DNA from: Synechococcus sp. UW69
GTDB lineage: Bacteria; Cyanobacteriota; Cyanobacteriia; PCC-6307; Cyanobiaceae
Direction: 5' to 3'
Assembly: GCF_900474185.1 (NCBI RefSeq)
Contig: NZ_UCNW01000011.1
Span: 62,001-126,000 of the forward strand
Length of the DNA: 64,000 nucleotides
In this document: positions 51,537 to 59,215 of the stretch, one piece after another
Numbering within the stretch: position 1 is the stretch's first letter
How the letters are laid out: the number at the start of each line of letters is the position of its first letter
Made by a program: the position numbers and the translations under genes
The notes under the pieces: generated by a model
Seen by the model: the letters and a program-made list of their open reading frames with translations, nothing else
What the model was told of the DNA's origin: nothing
Database searches by the model: none

Positions 51537-51962
51537 TGAAGGAACAGCTCCGGCTGGAATGAACTGTTCAAACAAATATTCGCTGGCCCCCTGGAAAGAT
51601 GTGCTTCCAATGCCGCTACAGCGAGATTCCTTTGAGCAATGACAACGTGACCAATGCAACCCCAGACTGAGGGATCAACTCTCTCGATCTTCCATGAATC
51701 AATGGTGGTGGAGTGGCAAGGCTTGAGAGCGGTGTGACAAACCACAAGTAGGTTCTCAGGCTGGTACCCCTGGAATCCACAAGTCATTCTCGGCTAGCGC
51801 CTAAACATGAAGCCTGACTGGCTGGTCAGCCAAGAACATGATAGACGAGTCAGTGCCAAACCGAAGCAACAACAGTTCCCTCACAATGCGCTTCAGTGAC
51901 TGCCATTAGCTTCACCCAACCATATCCACCGATGCCACAATCCCTTTTGGGTTGAGTCAAAA

Positions 51963-52160
51963 TCAGTCAATCTTGAGTCTTTGCGATTCATTTTCAAGCC
52001 GCTCTTTCACCAACTCCGCAAAATCACAATAGCTTATATCTTCTGTCTGCTTATCTCTCATGATCTCCTGAGCCTCCTGCATTAAATAGTCATAGGTAGT
52101 CTTATCAGTGGTTCGGTTTGCCAAGTCAATGATATGGGCAAATGCTTCGATGTTTGTCAT
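51963..52160 (-). CDS. Small acidic helical protein (65 aa)
   Basis: 65 residues, MTNIEAFAHIIDLANRTTDK, YDYLMQEAQEIMRDKQTEDI and FAELVKERLENESQRLK. Strongly helical, AT-rich codons unlike the flanking core genes. Function unknown. Confidence 0.55.
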   Translation of the reverse strand: MTNIEAFAHIIDLANRTTDKTTYDYLMQEAQEIMRDKQTEDISYCDFAELVKERLENESQRLKID

Positions 52161-52536
52161 GACTAGAATGCAGTTGCCTAGAAATTAGCCTGATTGCTGC
52201 TCAAGGGTCGTCTTAAATTCTACCAATGACCAATCATATTGATACGCAAAAATATTCAAACACCTAAGAGCTGATCAATTAATAATTCGCCAATCATTGA
52301 CAATGAGCATTGCCATGGTATTCACTTAGAACCAAAAGAGAAGAGGCACGCTGGCATGAATCGAATCCACTATCCCCTCATCGCCAATTGTGCTCATGGG
52401 AGCTCATCAGCGATACCTAGACAAAGATACATCAGGAAGATAAAACTGCTTATAAGCGTGCATCTTCCTATCTCACGTTAGAGCTTTTGAATAATTCAAT
52501 TACTCCAAAACCAGCACAGATAAACTCTTGCTCTTA
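52161..52536. other. Gap without a supported gene
   Basis: About 375 AT-rich bases between the 65-aa gene and rpmG. No convincing gene, and no terminator for rpmG was recognised. Confidence 0.4.
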
Positions 52537-52737
52537 TTACTTGATTTCACGATGCAATGTCATTCTGTTGAGCTGCGGGCAGAATTTCATGAGCTCAAGC
52601 CTATCGGGAGTATTTCTCCGGTTTTTTGTAGTCGTATAACGGGATACACCTGGCGAGCGTTTTTCGGAAGTTGCAGCTGTCCTGCACTCTGTACATTCAA
52701 GAGTGACAACAATTCGAACACCTTTGCTCTTAGCCAT
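52537..52737 (-). CDS. rpmG: 50S ribosomal protein L33 (isolated copy)
   Basis: 66 residues that fit cyanobacterial L33: [55 protein letters not shown]. The first zinc pair (CTEC) is present; the second pair has only one Cys (CPQLN). L33 binds at the ribosomal E-site region. The gene is not next to rpsR, its usual neighbour in cyanobacteria, and sits in an accessory region, so it may be a second, variant copy. The tandem repeat array begins 30 bases upstream on the other strand. Confidence 0.85.
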   Translation of the reverse strand: MAKSKGVRIVVTLECTECRTAATSEKRSPGVSRYTTTKNRRNTPDRLELMKFCPQLNRMTLHREIK

Positions 52738-52766
52738 GAAAATAAAATTGCAATCAAAACAAAATT

Positions 52767-53290
52767 GGCTGGACTGACTCTCCGTCGCTCATGAAGAAGA
52801 GTCAGCTGTAACCCCAGCTTGATGACCCGGATAAGTCATCGAATTGAAGGTGCCTCGCGAGAACCTTCAAATTTCATCTTGCCTCCGGCTCACGCAGGCG
52901 TTGCATAAAAATGAGAAGTTGGCATCACTCAAATGAAACCAGGTCTCGTTTCAAAGCTTCCGAAGACAAATGCGGTAACGCTGGACTGACTCTCCGTCGC
53001 TCATGAAGAAGAGTCAGTTCTGCTCCAGCGCCCGATGGCTCGCCAGAATCATCGGGTGAAGAGGCGCCGTCAAGCTGCCCTTCAAAGCAACGATGACCTT
53101 GAAAAGTGGCAATTACCGTTCCGATGAAGCAGTGACTTTGACCAAATGAGACGGGAGCAAGTTGCAAGACGACTCATCAGGGTGAGATAACGCTGGACCG
53201 ACTCCCCCTACGACGAAGAAGTCAGTTGGTGTACCAGCGCCCGATGACACGATCAATCATCGATTTGGATGCTTCTCCAAGCGTCCACTA
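52767..53290 (+). ncRNA. Three tandem structured units (candidate RNA family)
   Basis: Units start at 52768, 52979 and 53191, about 212 bases apart. Each has an outer stem (GCTGG/CCAGC in unit 1, CGCTGGA/TCCAGCG in unit 2, CGCTGG/CCAGCG in unit 3). An inner stem follows (CTGACTCT/AGAGTCAG in units 1 and 2, GACT/AGTC in unit 3). Next comes a second hairpin (GATGAC/GTCATC, CCCGATG/CATCGGG, CGATGA/TCATCG) and a third (GAAGGT/ACCTTC, GAAG/CTTC with an extension, GGATGC/GCGTCC). G-T pairs in units 1 and 3 favour the plus strand as the RNA. No convincing gene overlaps. Expression is not known. Confidence 0.5.
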
Positions 53291-53480
53291 CGAATATCTC
53301 TCAGTGAAATGTTCGATGGCGTTCCGATGAGTCAACGACATTGTTCAAATGAGCCAAAGCCCTGTGACGATGAATTCAATACGTCTGCTGGTTTCAAGAA
53401 GCAGTCTGTATTGCTCAACAATCTCGCTGAAAACCGAGTTGACCCGTCAAGAGTCGATTTTTGATTAAGGCCGCAAAAAG

Positions 53481-53993
53481 TCAGTTCACCACCTTCAGAG
53501 TGCGAATTCCCGAGGCCTTAACCCAACTTGCGAGTGCATCGATGTCAGCCCTCTTTGGAATGCAGATGCACCCTGTGCCGGGGTAACAGCGGTGGATTCC
53601 CAGAGCACTGCGAGTGGTGTCGAAGCGAGGGGTCAGGTCAAACCAAAGATCGTTACCCCAAGGTTCGGGACGTCCCAAGCTGTACTCGCCGGCGGGTAAG
53701 GGGGCAGCATTGCCGGGACTCCAGCGGCGATCAGCGGTTTGGCGCCCGGCAACACCACTGGCTGCTGGCCAACTGGCCAGGAGTCGAGAGCCTCGATGCA
53801 GCTCAACCTTCCAGATGCGGTTGCCGTCAGGGAACCGCTCAGCAGTTCGGCGGGTACTGAGCTGCAGTGCCCCTCCCTGCAGCAAGGCTGTCGTGGGCCC
53901 CTGTTGCCCCAGTAGATCAGGAGCCGCCACAGCAACGGAGCCCACAAGCACCAAAGGCAGCAGGAGTGCGTGGCGCAGCATCACGATCCGCAT
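53481..53993 (-). CDS. Secreted L,D-transpeptidase-like protein
   Basis: 170 residues from the ATG at 53993 (or 53981): signal peptide RIVMLRHALLLPLVLVGSVA ending VAAPDLLG. WKVELHRGSRLLASWPAASG, LPAGEYSLGRPEPWGNDLWF, GIHRCYPGTGCICIPKRADI then ALASWVKASG follow the YkuD layout, with the His (GIH) and the Cys of the SxGC-like GTGC. It would act on peptidoglycan in the periplasm. The catalytic Arg after Cys is replaced (CIC), so activity is uncertain. Confidence 0.65.
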   Translation of the reverse strand: MRIVMLRHALLLPLVLVGSVAVAAPDLLGQQGPTTALLQGGALQLSTRRTAERFPDGNRIWKVELHRGSRLLASWPAASGVAGRQTADRRWSPGNAAPLPAGEYSLGRPEPWGNDLWFDLTPRFDTTRSALGIHRCYPGTGCICIPKRADIDALASWVKASGIRTLKVVN

Positions 53994-54045
53994 GAACAGT
54001 CCACCCACTTTGGGGCTGCCACGATGACCTGCAGCAGACCAGTCA

Positions 54046-54759
54046 TTGGTGGACGTTCTCGATCTGTTTCCACGCTCCATCCTTCGGGGCACCCTGCCGG
54101 ACCCTTTGCTCCAGCAGCTGATTGATCTAAGCGAAAGCGTTCTCGCCAATCCTGATTCCAGCCCCGATGCATCAGCGAAGCTGGCCGGTCAACTGCGTCA
54201 GCAACGCGAACTGCGGCCGGACCAACCCGGCGTGCAGGACCTCAGCAACAACCACCTGCTGCCTGCCTGTGATCGTTGGATCCGCCATGTGATGGACCGT
54301 CAGCCTCCCCAAGGTCGCGGCCCCTGGGTTCCCGGTCGATATCGCTTGCAGATGATTGATCTCTGGCTCAATTGCCAGACCGCAGGCGATTACAACCCCA
54401 CCCACACCCATGGCGGCAGCTTTTCCGGGGTGATCTTTCTAAAGGTGCCACCCCAGATCAATGCCGATAGTTTTGATGGCCAACTCTGCTTCCACGGTCC
54501 GGAAGACTGGCATCTGCAATCGTTCCGCACCGGAATGGCGCACTACGTGCTGCCCGTCCCCGGAGAGTTCTATGTGTTCCCGGCCTGGCAACCCCATTCG
54601 GTGATGCCCTTCCGTGGTGAAGGGGAGCGCTGGTCCCTCGCTTTCAATGCCATGGCAGCACCTGGTTCTGCACCAACCGCAACGCAACAGCCCGCCCAGC
54701 AGCAGCCCCTTGGCAACGTTTCCCTCTCGAGTCAGCGCCCCACCGCCAAGGGATTCTGA
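54046..54759 (+). CDS. 2OG-Fe(II) oxygenase family protein
   Basis: About 237 residues (TTG at 54046, or the GTG at 54049). The double-stranded beta-helix core carries the iron ligands HTHGG (first His) and QPHSVMPF (second His), with SGVIFLKVP and the 2-oxoglutarate Arg in ERWSLAFN. It matches the TIGR02466-type oxygenases common in marine cyanobacteria and their phages. The substrate is unknown. Divergent from the transpeptidase gene with only about 50 bases between the starts. Confidence 0.8.
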   Translation: MVDVLDLFPRSILRGTLPDPLLQQLIDLSESVLANPDSSPDASAKLAGQLRQQRELRPDQPGVQDLSNNHLLPACDRWIRHVMDRQPPQGRGPWVPGRYRLQMIDLWLNCQTAGDYNPTHTHGGSFSGVIFLKVPPQINADSFDGQLCFHGPEDWHLQSFRTGMAHYVLPVPGEFYVFPAWQPHSVMPFRGEGERWSLAFNAMAAPGSAPTATQQPAQQQPLGNVSLSSQRPTAKGF

Positions 54760-54801
54760 GGAGAGCTGCCAGAGTCAACTGGTTGCATCTGTTCAGGATT
54801 C

Positions 54802-55053
54802 ATGAGTCAAACAGAGCCACTCGAGCAGGCCAAAGCGATCGCATCGGCGTTGGAGCAGTTGGCCGATCAGTTGCGCCCTGAAGTGATTCGCTCAGCGAGG
54901 CTGGATCAAGAGGGACGTCGGGATCTCGACCGGATCGAGTACGCCCTGGGCACCATTGGCAAGGCCTTGATCCTGACGGACTATTCCATCGACGAAGAAA
55001 AAGACATCGACAAGCTCAAGGCCTTCCGCGAATCCCAGAAAGGGATGGGCTGA
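54802..55053 (+). CDS. Conserved hypothetical helical protein (83 aa)
   Basis: 83 residues: [55 protein letters not shown]. All-helical, acidic. It follows the oxygenase gene by 43 bases on the same strand and overlaps the convergent phosphodiesterase by 38 bases. Function unknown. Confidence 0.6.
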   Translation: MSQTEPLEQAKAIASALEQLADQLRPEVIRSARLDQEGRRDLDRIEYALGTIGKALILTDYSIDEEKDIDKLKAFRESQKGMG

Positions 55054-55810
55054 CGTCAGACCAACGCAGCACTTGATGCTGAAGATCTCCATCAGACGTC
55101 AGGTCGAGAAGCCTTCCGCCTGGATCACCAGCTCGGTCGAGGGGACAAGCCTGCACTGCCTTGAAACTGCAAAGCGTGGAAGGGCAGCCCAGAAGTGACA
55201 CATCAGGACGCGTCGTCCAGTGGCCTTGCCAATGCTGATGAATATGGCCAAACAAAACCGCCCGCAGAGCGAGATGGGGACGTAACACAGCCTCAAAAGA
55301 ATCTTGATCAAGCAACCGGATCGCATCCATGCCGTCATCACCGATGGCGATCGGAGGATGATGAAGAGCAACCACAAGGGGCAGATCACGGCGCTCTGAA
55401 CGCTGCAAACGCCGTTCCAGCCACTGGAGCTGAGCCAAGCCGAGCTGACCGGCTGCAGAAGAAACCTTGTGGCTGTTCAGCAGTACCAAGCGCACTCCTC
55501 TGACCACAAAATCAGCGGGGCCTGTCACGCACGCACGCCCCAAAACCGCATCCAGCAACAGCGGGTGATCGTGGTTACCGGGCACCAGAGCAACCTTGCA
55601 GCGCACGTGGTTGGTCAGGGCTGTTCGCAGCCGGACATAGCCACCCCAGCTTTCGTCCTGGCAAAGATCACCCGTGACCAGAACCAGATCGGGGTCCATG
55701 GCGCAGCCAACCCGCAGAGCTTGCTCCACATGTGCGAGGGCCAGCCTTCCACGCACCAAACCTTGATCAGCTGCCACCAGGTGTGGATCACTCAGTTGGA
55801 GAATTCGCAT
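55016..55810 (-). CDS. Metallophosphoesterase, CpdA-like
   Basis: 264 residues. [46 protein letters not shown] and [12 protein letters not shown] give the full metallophosphoesterase set in the 3',5'-cyclic-AMP phosphodiesterase (CpdA/GpdQ) arrangement. Cytosolic. It may hydrolyse cyclic nucleotides or phosphodiesters. First ATG chosen; it overlaps the upstream Trp-rich gene by 23 bases. Confidence 0.85.
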   Translation of the reverse strand: MRILQLSDPHLVAADQGLVRGRLALAHVEQALRVGCAMDPDLVLVTGDLCQDESWGGYVRLRTALTNHVRCKVALVPGNHDHPLLLDAVLGRACVTGPADFVVRGVRLVLLNSHKVSSAAGQLGLAQLQWLERRLQRSERRDLPLVVALHHPPIAIGDDGMDAIRLLDQDSFEAVLRPHLALRAVLFGHIHQHWQGHWTTRPDVSLLGCPSTLCSFKAVQACPLDRAGDPGGRLLDLTSDGDLQHQVLRWSDVSPSLSGIRGRP

Positions 55811-56021
55811 CGTCCTCAGGAATGGACTGCCAGCCGCTGCTCCAGCGATTTGGATCTTTGAGCTCGCTCCAGAGCACCCGTTCCCGATGGGATGGCTTCA
55901 GGACAGCGGCCAATTCCACCCAGCGCTGATCACCGCTCCCACCCTGCGTGATCAACTCGAAATGGCGATAACCGGCAACCGGGCTCTGGCTGGTCCAGGC
56001 CCGCGCAGGACGCCAAACCAT
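55788..56021 (-). CDS. TIGR02450 family Trp-rich protein
   Basis: 77 residues with six Trp at family positions: [58 protein letters not shown]. Small conserved protein of marine cyanobacteria and proteobacteria, function unknown. Its ATG overlaps the stop of the DUF3764 gene (TGATG). Confidence 0.8.
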   Translation of the reverse strand: MVWRPARAWTSQSPVAGYRHFELITQGGSGDQRWVELAAVLKPSHRERVLWSELKDPNRWSSGWQSIPEDDANSPTE

Positions 56022-56287
56022 CAGCTGGCGACGAACACCTGGCTGATGGTGCTCTCAATCACATGCCCTGAAGCCTCGATCATGTCGGTGTTGTCGGCAA
56101 TGAATTGCTCCATCACACCGGGAGAGGCTTGCATCACGGCGCAGACCTTGGTGGGGTCCTCCTTGCTGACTCCCCGGTAGAGGGAAGTTATACCAGCGAT
56201 TTTCTGAAGCGGCAGAGATGCGTCATAGGTGGCGACCCATTCAGCAAATGACTTGGTGATCGTGAAGGTGAGGACGTGGGTTTCCAT
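56021..56287 (-). CDS. DUF3764 family protein
   Basis: 88 residues from METHVLTFTITKSFAEWVAT. YDASLPLQKIAGITSLYRGV, VMQASPGVMEQFIADNTDMI and STISQVFVAS match the cyanobacterial DUF3764 family, a small ferredoxin-like fold. Function unknown. Operon with the Trp-rich gene and the phosphodiesterase. Confidence 0.8.
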   Translation of the reverse strand: METHVLTFTITKSFAEWVATYDASLPLQKIAGITSLYRGVSKEDPTKVCAVMQASPGVMEQFIADNTDMIEASGHVIESTISQVFVAS

Positions 56288-56432
56288 CGACCAGAACGAC
56301 ATCGCTGGCGGACGTTATCACCAGAATTCGTCTTGCTTCTCGGCAACCGAGGGGATTAGATCACGACAATGAAATAGAGGCGAGACGGCACTCTCATTAA
56401 GGACTACTATTGAGAACAAGCGAGGAGAAGCT

Positions 56433-56888
56433 GTGACATCGTCCTCCGCGCCTGCCTCAACTGACACAACTTTGCAGCGGGGCCTGCATCAGGACGGGCG
56501 TCGACTCACCCCGCAGCGCAAACGTGTTCTTGAACTTTTTGAACACTGTGGATCCGGTTGCCACCTCAGTGCCGAGGAGGTGCACCAGCAGCTGGCGGCA
56601 CTCGACATGAAGGTGTCCCTGGCCACGGTGTATCGCACCCTGCGCCTCCTGGCCGACATGGGATTGCTCCAAGAACTGGAACTCAGTGAGGGTGGACGAC
56701 GCTTCGAGCTAGCCGTCGAAGATCATCGTCAACATTACCATGTGGTCTGTATCCGCTGCGGACGGACAGAAGAATTTGAAAGCGAATCCGTTCTTGCAGC
56801 AGGGGCTGCTGCCGCAGAACATGTTGGCTTTCAACTCATTGAATCCAGCCTGAATGTGCGCGCGATCTGCCCCAAGTGCCAGGGATAA
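56433..56888 (+). CDS. Fur-family metalloregulator (Fur or PerR type)
   Basis: 151 residues from a GTG. The winged helix has RRLTPQRKRVLELFEH, HLSAEEVHQQLAALD and SLATVYRTLRLLADMGLLQE. The dimerisation domain has YHVVCIRCGRTEEFES and a C-terminal ICPKCQG, giving two CxxC structural zinc pairs. It resembles Synechocystis PerR (the LxELELSEGGRRFEL and NVRAICP blocks) as much as Fur, so metal and regulon are left open. Possible regulator of isiA, 6 kb away. Confidence 0.85.
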   Translation: MTSSSAPASTDTTLQRGLHQDGRRLTPQRKRVLELFEHCGSGCHLSAEEVHQQLAALDMKVSLATVYRTLRLLADMGLLQELELSEGGRRFELAVEDHRQHYHVVCIRCGRTEEFESESVLAAGAAAAEHVGFQLIESSLNVRAICPKCQG

Positions 56889-56906
56889 GCACTTAACAGC
56901 TGATCA

Positions 56907-57101
56907 TTAAGCGCGAAATTCCCTGTCGTAGAGATCTGTCACAAGGAGGTCAATGAGCTGCACGGAAACAAGCTCTTTTTCGCGCCTCAAGGTGTTCAAC
57001 AAGACTTGAACCTGGCGGTGATGCATCAACGACACCTCACCCATCTCCAGCCATCGGGCACTGAGTAGGGATTGAAGACGCTCACGTGGAGACGATGACA
57101 T
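56907..57101 (-). CDS. Small hypothetical helical protein (64 aa)
   Basis: 64 residues, MSSSPRERLQSLLSARWLEM, LMHHRQVQVLLNTLRREKEL and VSVQLIDLLVTDLYDREFR, amphipathic helices throughout. It converges on the Fur-type gene and is conserved-looking. Function unknown. Confidence 0.55.
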   Translation of the reverse strand: MSSSPRERLQSLLSARWLEMGEVSLMHHRQVQVLLNTLRREKELVSVQLIDLLVTDLYDREFRA

Positions 57102-57220
57102 CGGGTACGCCCCTCTTTCTCACACTGAAGCCAGCAGAACGACCTCTGAGAAGGTGCCTGCAACAGAAGTCTTCCGAAGCTTTTGTGAAGCGAACCCTTG
57201 GAGACCTTCCTGTGGCGGCC

Positions 57221-57616
57221 TTACTGAGGGTGCTCGTTACAAGGCATCCAGTAGCGATCGCCCATGCGGTGCACTCCTTTGCAGCCCAACTTGCGTGCCT
57301 GCTCCTCCGCCTCCTCTCGACTTGGATAAGCCAGATAGCGCGGGTTGGTCGTGGAGCGAATCTGAATCAAGCCCATGCTCATCGGGCCTGCTGTGATCAC
57401 CCCCATGGTGTTGACACCCACCGCCACCAATCCCATCCCAACGATGGCTGCATTGATCACGCCCATCGCCACCACACCGATCGAGACCACCCCCATCGGC
57501 ACCACCCCAATGCAGATGACCCCCATCGGCACGATGCCGATGGAGATGGTGCCCAGAGGAGCTACCCCGATCGCAATTCGCTTCGGCTTGCTGCCGCAGT
57601 GCCCACCTTCACTCAT
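57221..57616 (-). CDS. Decapeptide-repeat protein with a DUF3721-like C-terminal domain
   Basis: 131 residues. Residues 12 to 85 are seven imperfect 10-residue repeats (ISIGIVPMGV, ICIGVVPMGV, VSIGVVAMGV, then weaker) of alternating Gly and branched hydrophobics, almost without charge, as in a beta-solenoid or membrane-embedded sheet. Residues about 90-131, YPSREEAEEQARKLGCKGVH then RMGDRYWMPCNEH, match the DUF3721-like domain of the next gene (57620). No signal peptide. Function unknown. Confidence 0.6.
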   Translation of the reverse strand: MSEGGHCGSKPKRIAIGVAPLGTISIGIVPMGVICIGVVPMGVVSIGVVAMGVINAAIVGMGLVAVGVNTMGVITAGPMSMGLIQIRSTTNPRYLAYPSREEAEEQARKLGCKGVHRMGDRYWMPCNEHPQ

Positions 57617-57619
57617 GAA

Positions 57620-57841
57620 TCAGTGCGCTCCATGGTGATCCGCCTCACCGTGCTTGTCGCAGACCATCCACATCTCACCCATCTGATGCGCACCCTTGCA
57701 ACCAAATCCCGGGGCAGCCGCTTCGGCTTCAGCTTTGGTGCTGAACATCGCCTGTTTGGGTTGGCCATGCGCCTCAGCCATGGCTCCCGTCGCAGACATC
57801 AGAAGAACAATGGCAGCGAAACAAATGCGATTCAGCGGCAT
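57620..57841 (-). CDS. Secreted DUF3721 domain protein
   Basis: 73 residues. Signal peptide LNRICFAAIVLLMSATGAMA, then FSTKAEAEAAAPGFGCKGAH and QMGEMWMVCDKHGEADHHGA. The single DUF3721 domain has the paired Cys and a His-rich tail that could bind metal. It directly precedes the decapeptide-repeat gene, which carries the same domain, so the two are probably related by duplication. Confidence 0.7.
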   Translation of the reverse strand: MPLNRICFAAIVLLMSATGAMAEAHGQPKQAMFSTKAEAEAAAPGFGCKGAHQMGEMWMVCDKHGEADHHGAH

Positions 57842-57883
57842 GGCATCGACACATATCTCCCCACTATGCCCATGAAGAGAGAA

Positions 57884-58834
57884 TCAGCCCTGAAGTGCTC
57901 CACCACAACTTGACCCTGCGCCAGCGGTACAGCCGAAACAATGCTGAGCCGTGTGGATCGACTGATCCGCCGGAACGGTTGAGAGGCGCATCAGATCACG
58001 AAGGTGACGGACGTCTCCGGAACAGGGGAGTCCGAGCTGCTGGTTGAAATCGCAGTCATAAAGATGGCCTTGCCAGTCCACACTGATCAGCTGGCGGCAC
58101 ATCACAGACTCCAGATTGTCGGGGTTGTGCGCATCCTCCAGAAGGGCTTGATATGACTGCAATTCGCTGTTGAGTTCCAATTGCCTGGCGAACCGTTGGA
58201 TGGGCATGTTGGCCAGCGTCAGTAGACGATCAAACCGAATCCCCAACCCAGCCAATGCGGTCTTGTAATCAGCCTCCAAGGCCTGCTGGGGGGGAGGCAA
58301 AACCGGCCCAAGGGGGTTGTAGACGAGATCCAGCTGTCTGTTGGGATCACCCGTTCCGTAGCCCAGAACATTGAGCTGCCGCAGCCCGCTGATGCTGCGT
58401 TCAAACACGCCATCACCCCTCTGGCGATCAACATTCTCAGCGCTGTAACAGGGCAAGGAGGCTGTGATGCAAACTCCGTGGTCTGCCAGGAATTCAGCCA
58501 GGTCCTCCTGATCCGGTTCACTCAGGATTGTGAGATTGCAGCGGTCAATCACCGCGGTTCCACGTGATCGTGCCTGCCGCACCAAATCACGAAAGCCCGG
58601 ATGCAGCTCCGGTGCTCCCCCCGTGAGATCGAGGCAGGCGATCCCATGGCGCTCAAGAATCTGAGGAATCAATGCCAGAAGATCCGCAGCCATCATCTCG
58701 GTGCGGGTCGGCCCAGCATTCACGTGGCAATGGGCGCAGCTTTGGTTGCAGCGGTACCCAAGATTGACCTGCAACGTTGTGAGCTGTCCGCGCTTCAATG
58801 ACGGGAAAACGCTCTCAACGACAGTCACCGGCAC
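57884..58834 (-). CDS. arsS: Arsenosugar-type radical SAM protein (ArsS-like)
   Basis: 316 residues. Radical SAM cluster motif CNQSCAHCHVNAGPTRTEMM near 29, CLDLTGGAPELHP for SAM binding, then a C-terminal block with CRQLISVDWQGHLYDCDFNQ and HCFGCTAGAGSSCGGALQG supplying further Cys for an auxiliary cluster. This is the family of ArsS, which makes the arsenosugar precursor from dimethylarsinate and SAM; homologues are widespread in marine cyanobacteria. No arsM lies next to it in this window. Confidence 0.85.
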   Translation of the reverse strand: MPVTVVESVFPSLKRGQLTTLQVNLGYRCNQSCAHCHVNAGPTRTEMMAADLLALIPQILERHGIACLDLTGGAPELHPGFRDLVRQARSRGTAVIDRCNLTILSEPDQEDLAEFLADHGVCITASLPCYSAENVDRQRGDGVFERSISGLRQLNVLGYGTGDPNRQLDLVYNPLGPVLPPPQQALEADYKTALAGLGIRFDRLLTLANMPIQRFARQLELNSELQSYQALLEDAHNPDNLESVMCRQLISVDWQGHLYDCDFNQQLGLPCSGDVRHLRDLMRLSTVPADQSIHTAQHCFGCTAGAGSSCGGALQG

Positions 58835-58926
58835 CCAACAGATAACGCTGATTCTTCCAGACAGCAGATCGAAGTGGAGTTGGTTCTTGTCGACACAATC
58901 AACGGGTCTTCTCTTGATCAGCTGCG

Positions 58927-59136
58927 TTAACCGGCGGAGGCGAACATTCCACTGCGGCGAAACTGATGGTCGAACTTGAGGCCGGTAACCGCATCCGTAC
59001 AGATAGGTTCTGAAGCCGGCAAATCAATCGTGCAGTGGGGAATCTGAGCTTCCATCACCGCATGAATCGACAAGGCGGCGATCGGAAGGGCGGTACCGCT
59101 GAGGACAGCGAGAACAGCGAAAGTTTTGGCAAACAT
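58927..59136 (-). CDS. Small secreted protein (69 aa)
   Basis: 69 residues: signal peptide KTFAVLAVLSGTALPIAALS, mature part with HCTIDLPASEPICTDAVTGL (two Cys, one likely disulfide) and a short basic end. Unknown function. Solitary, on the minus strand between arsS and stpA. Confidence 0.55.
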   Translation of the reverse strand: MFAKTFAVLAVLSGTALPIAALSIHAVMEAQIPHCTIDLPASEPICTDAVTGLKFDHQFRRSGMFASAG

Positions 59137-59215
59137 GAGAAGTGGGTTGGTGCTGAGGCAACCCTCCTCAATTCAGCGCTGATTCCTGATGACACCGGTC
59201 AAGCGCGGTTGTGAT

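Noticed and set aside
51537-51659. Upstream extension of the 51156 gene
   Set aside because: Cys/Ser-rich and unlike a leader; the internal ATG before MDSLLSNS is preferred.
52767-53290. CRISPR-like array
   Set aside because: Repeat spacing of about 212 bases, diverged repeats and no cas genes; not a CRISPR.
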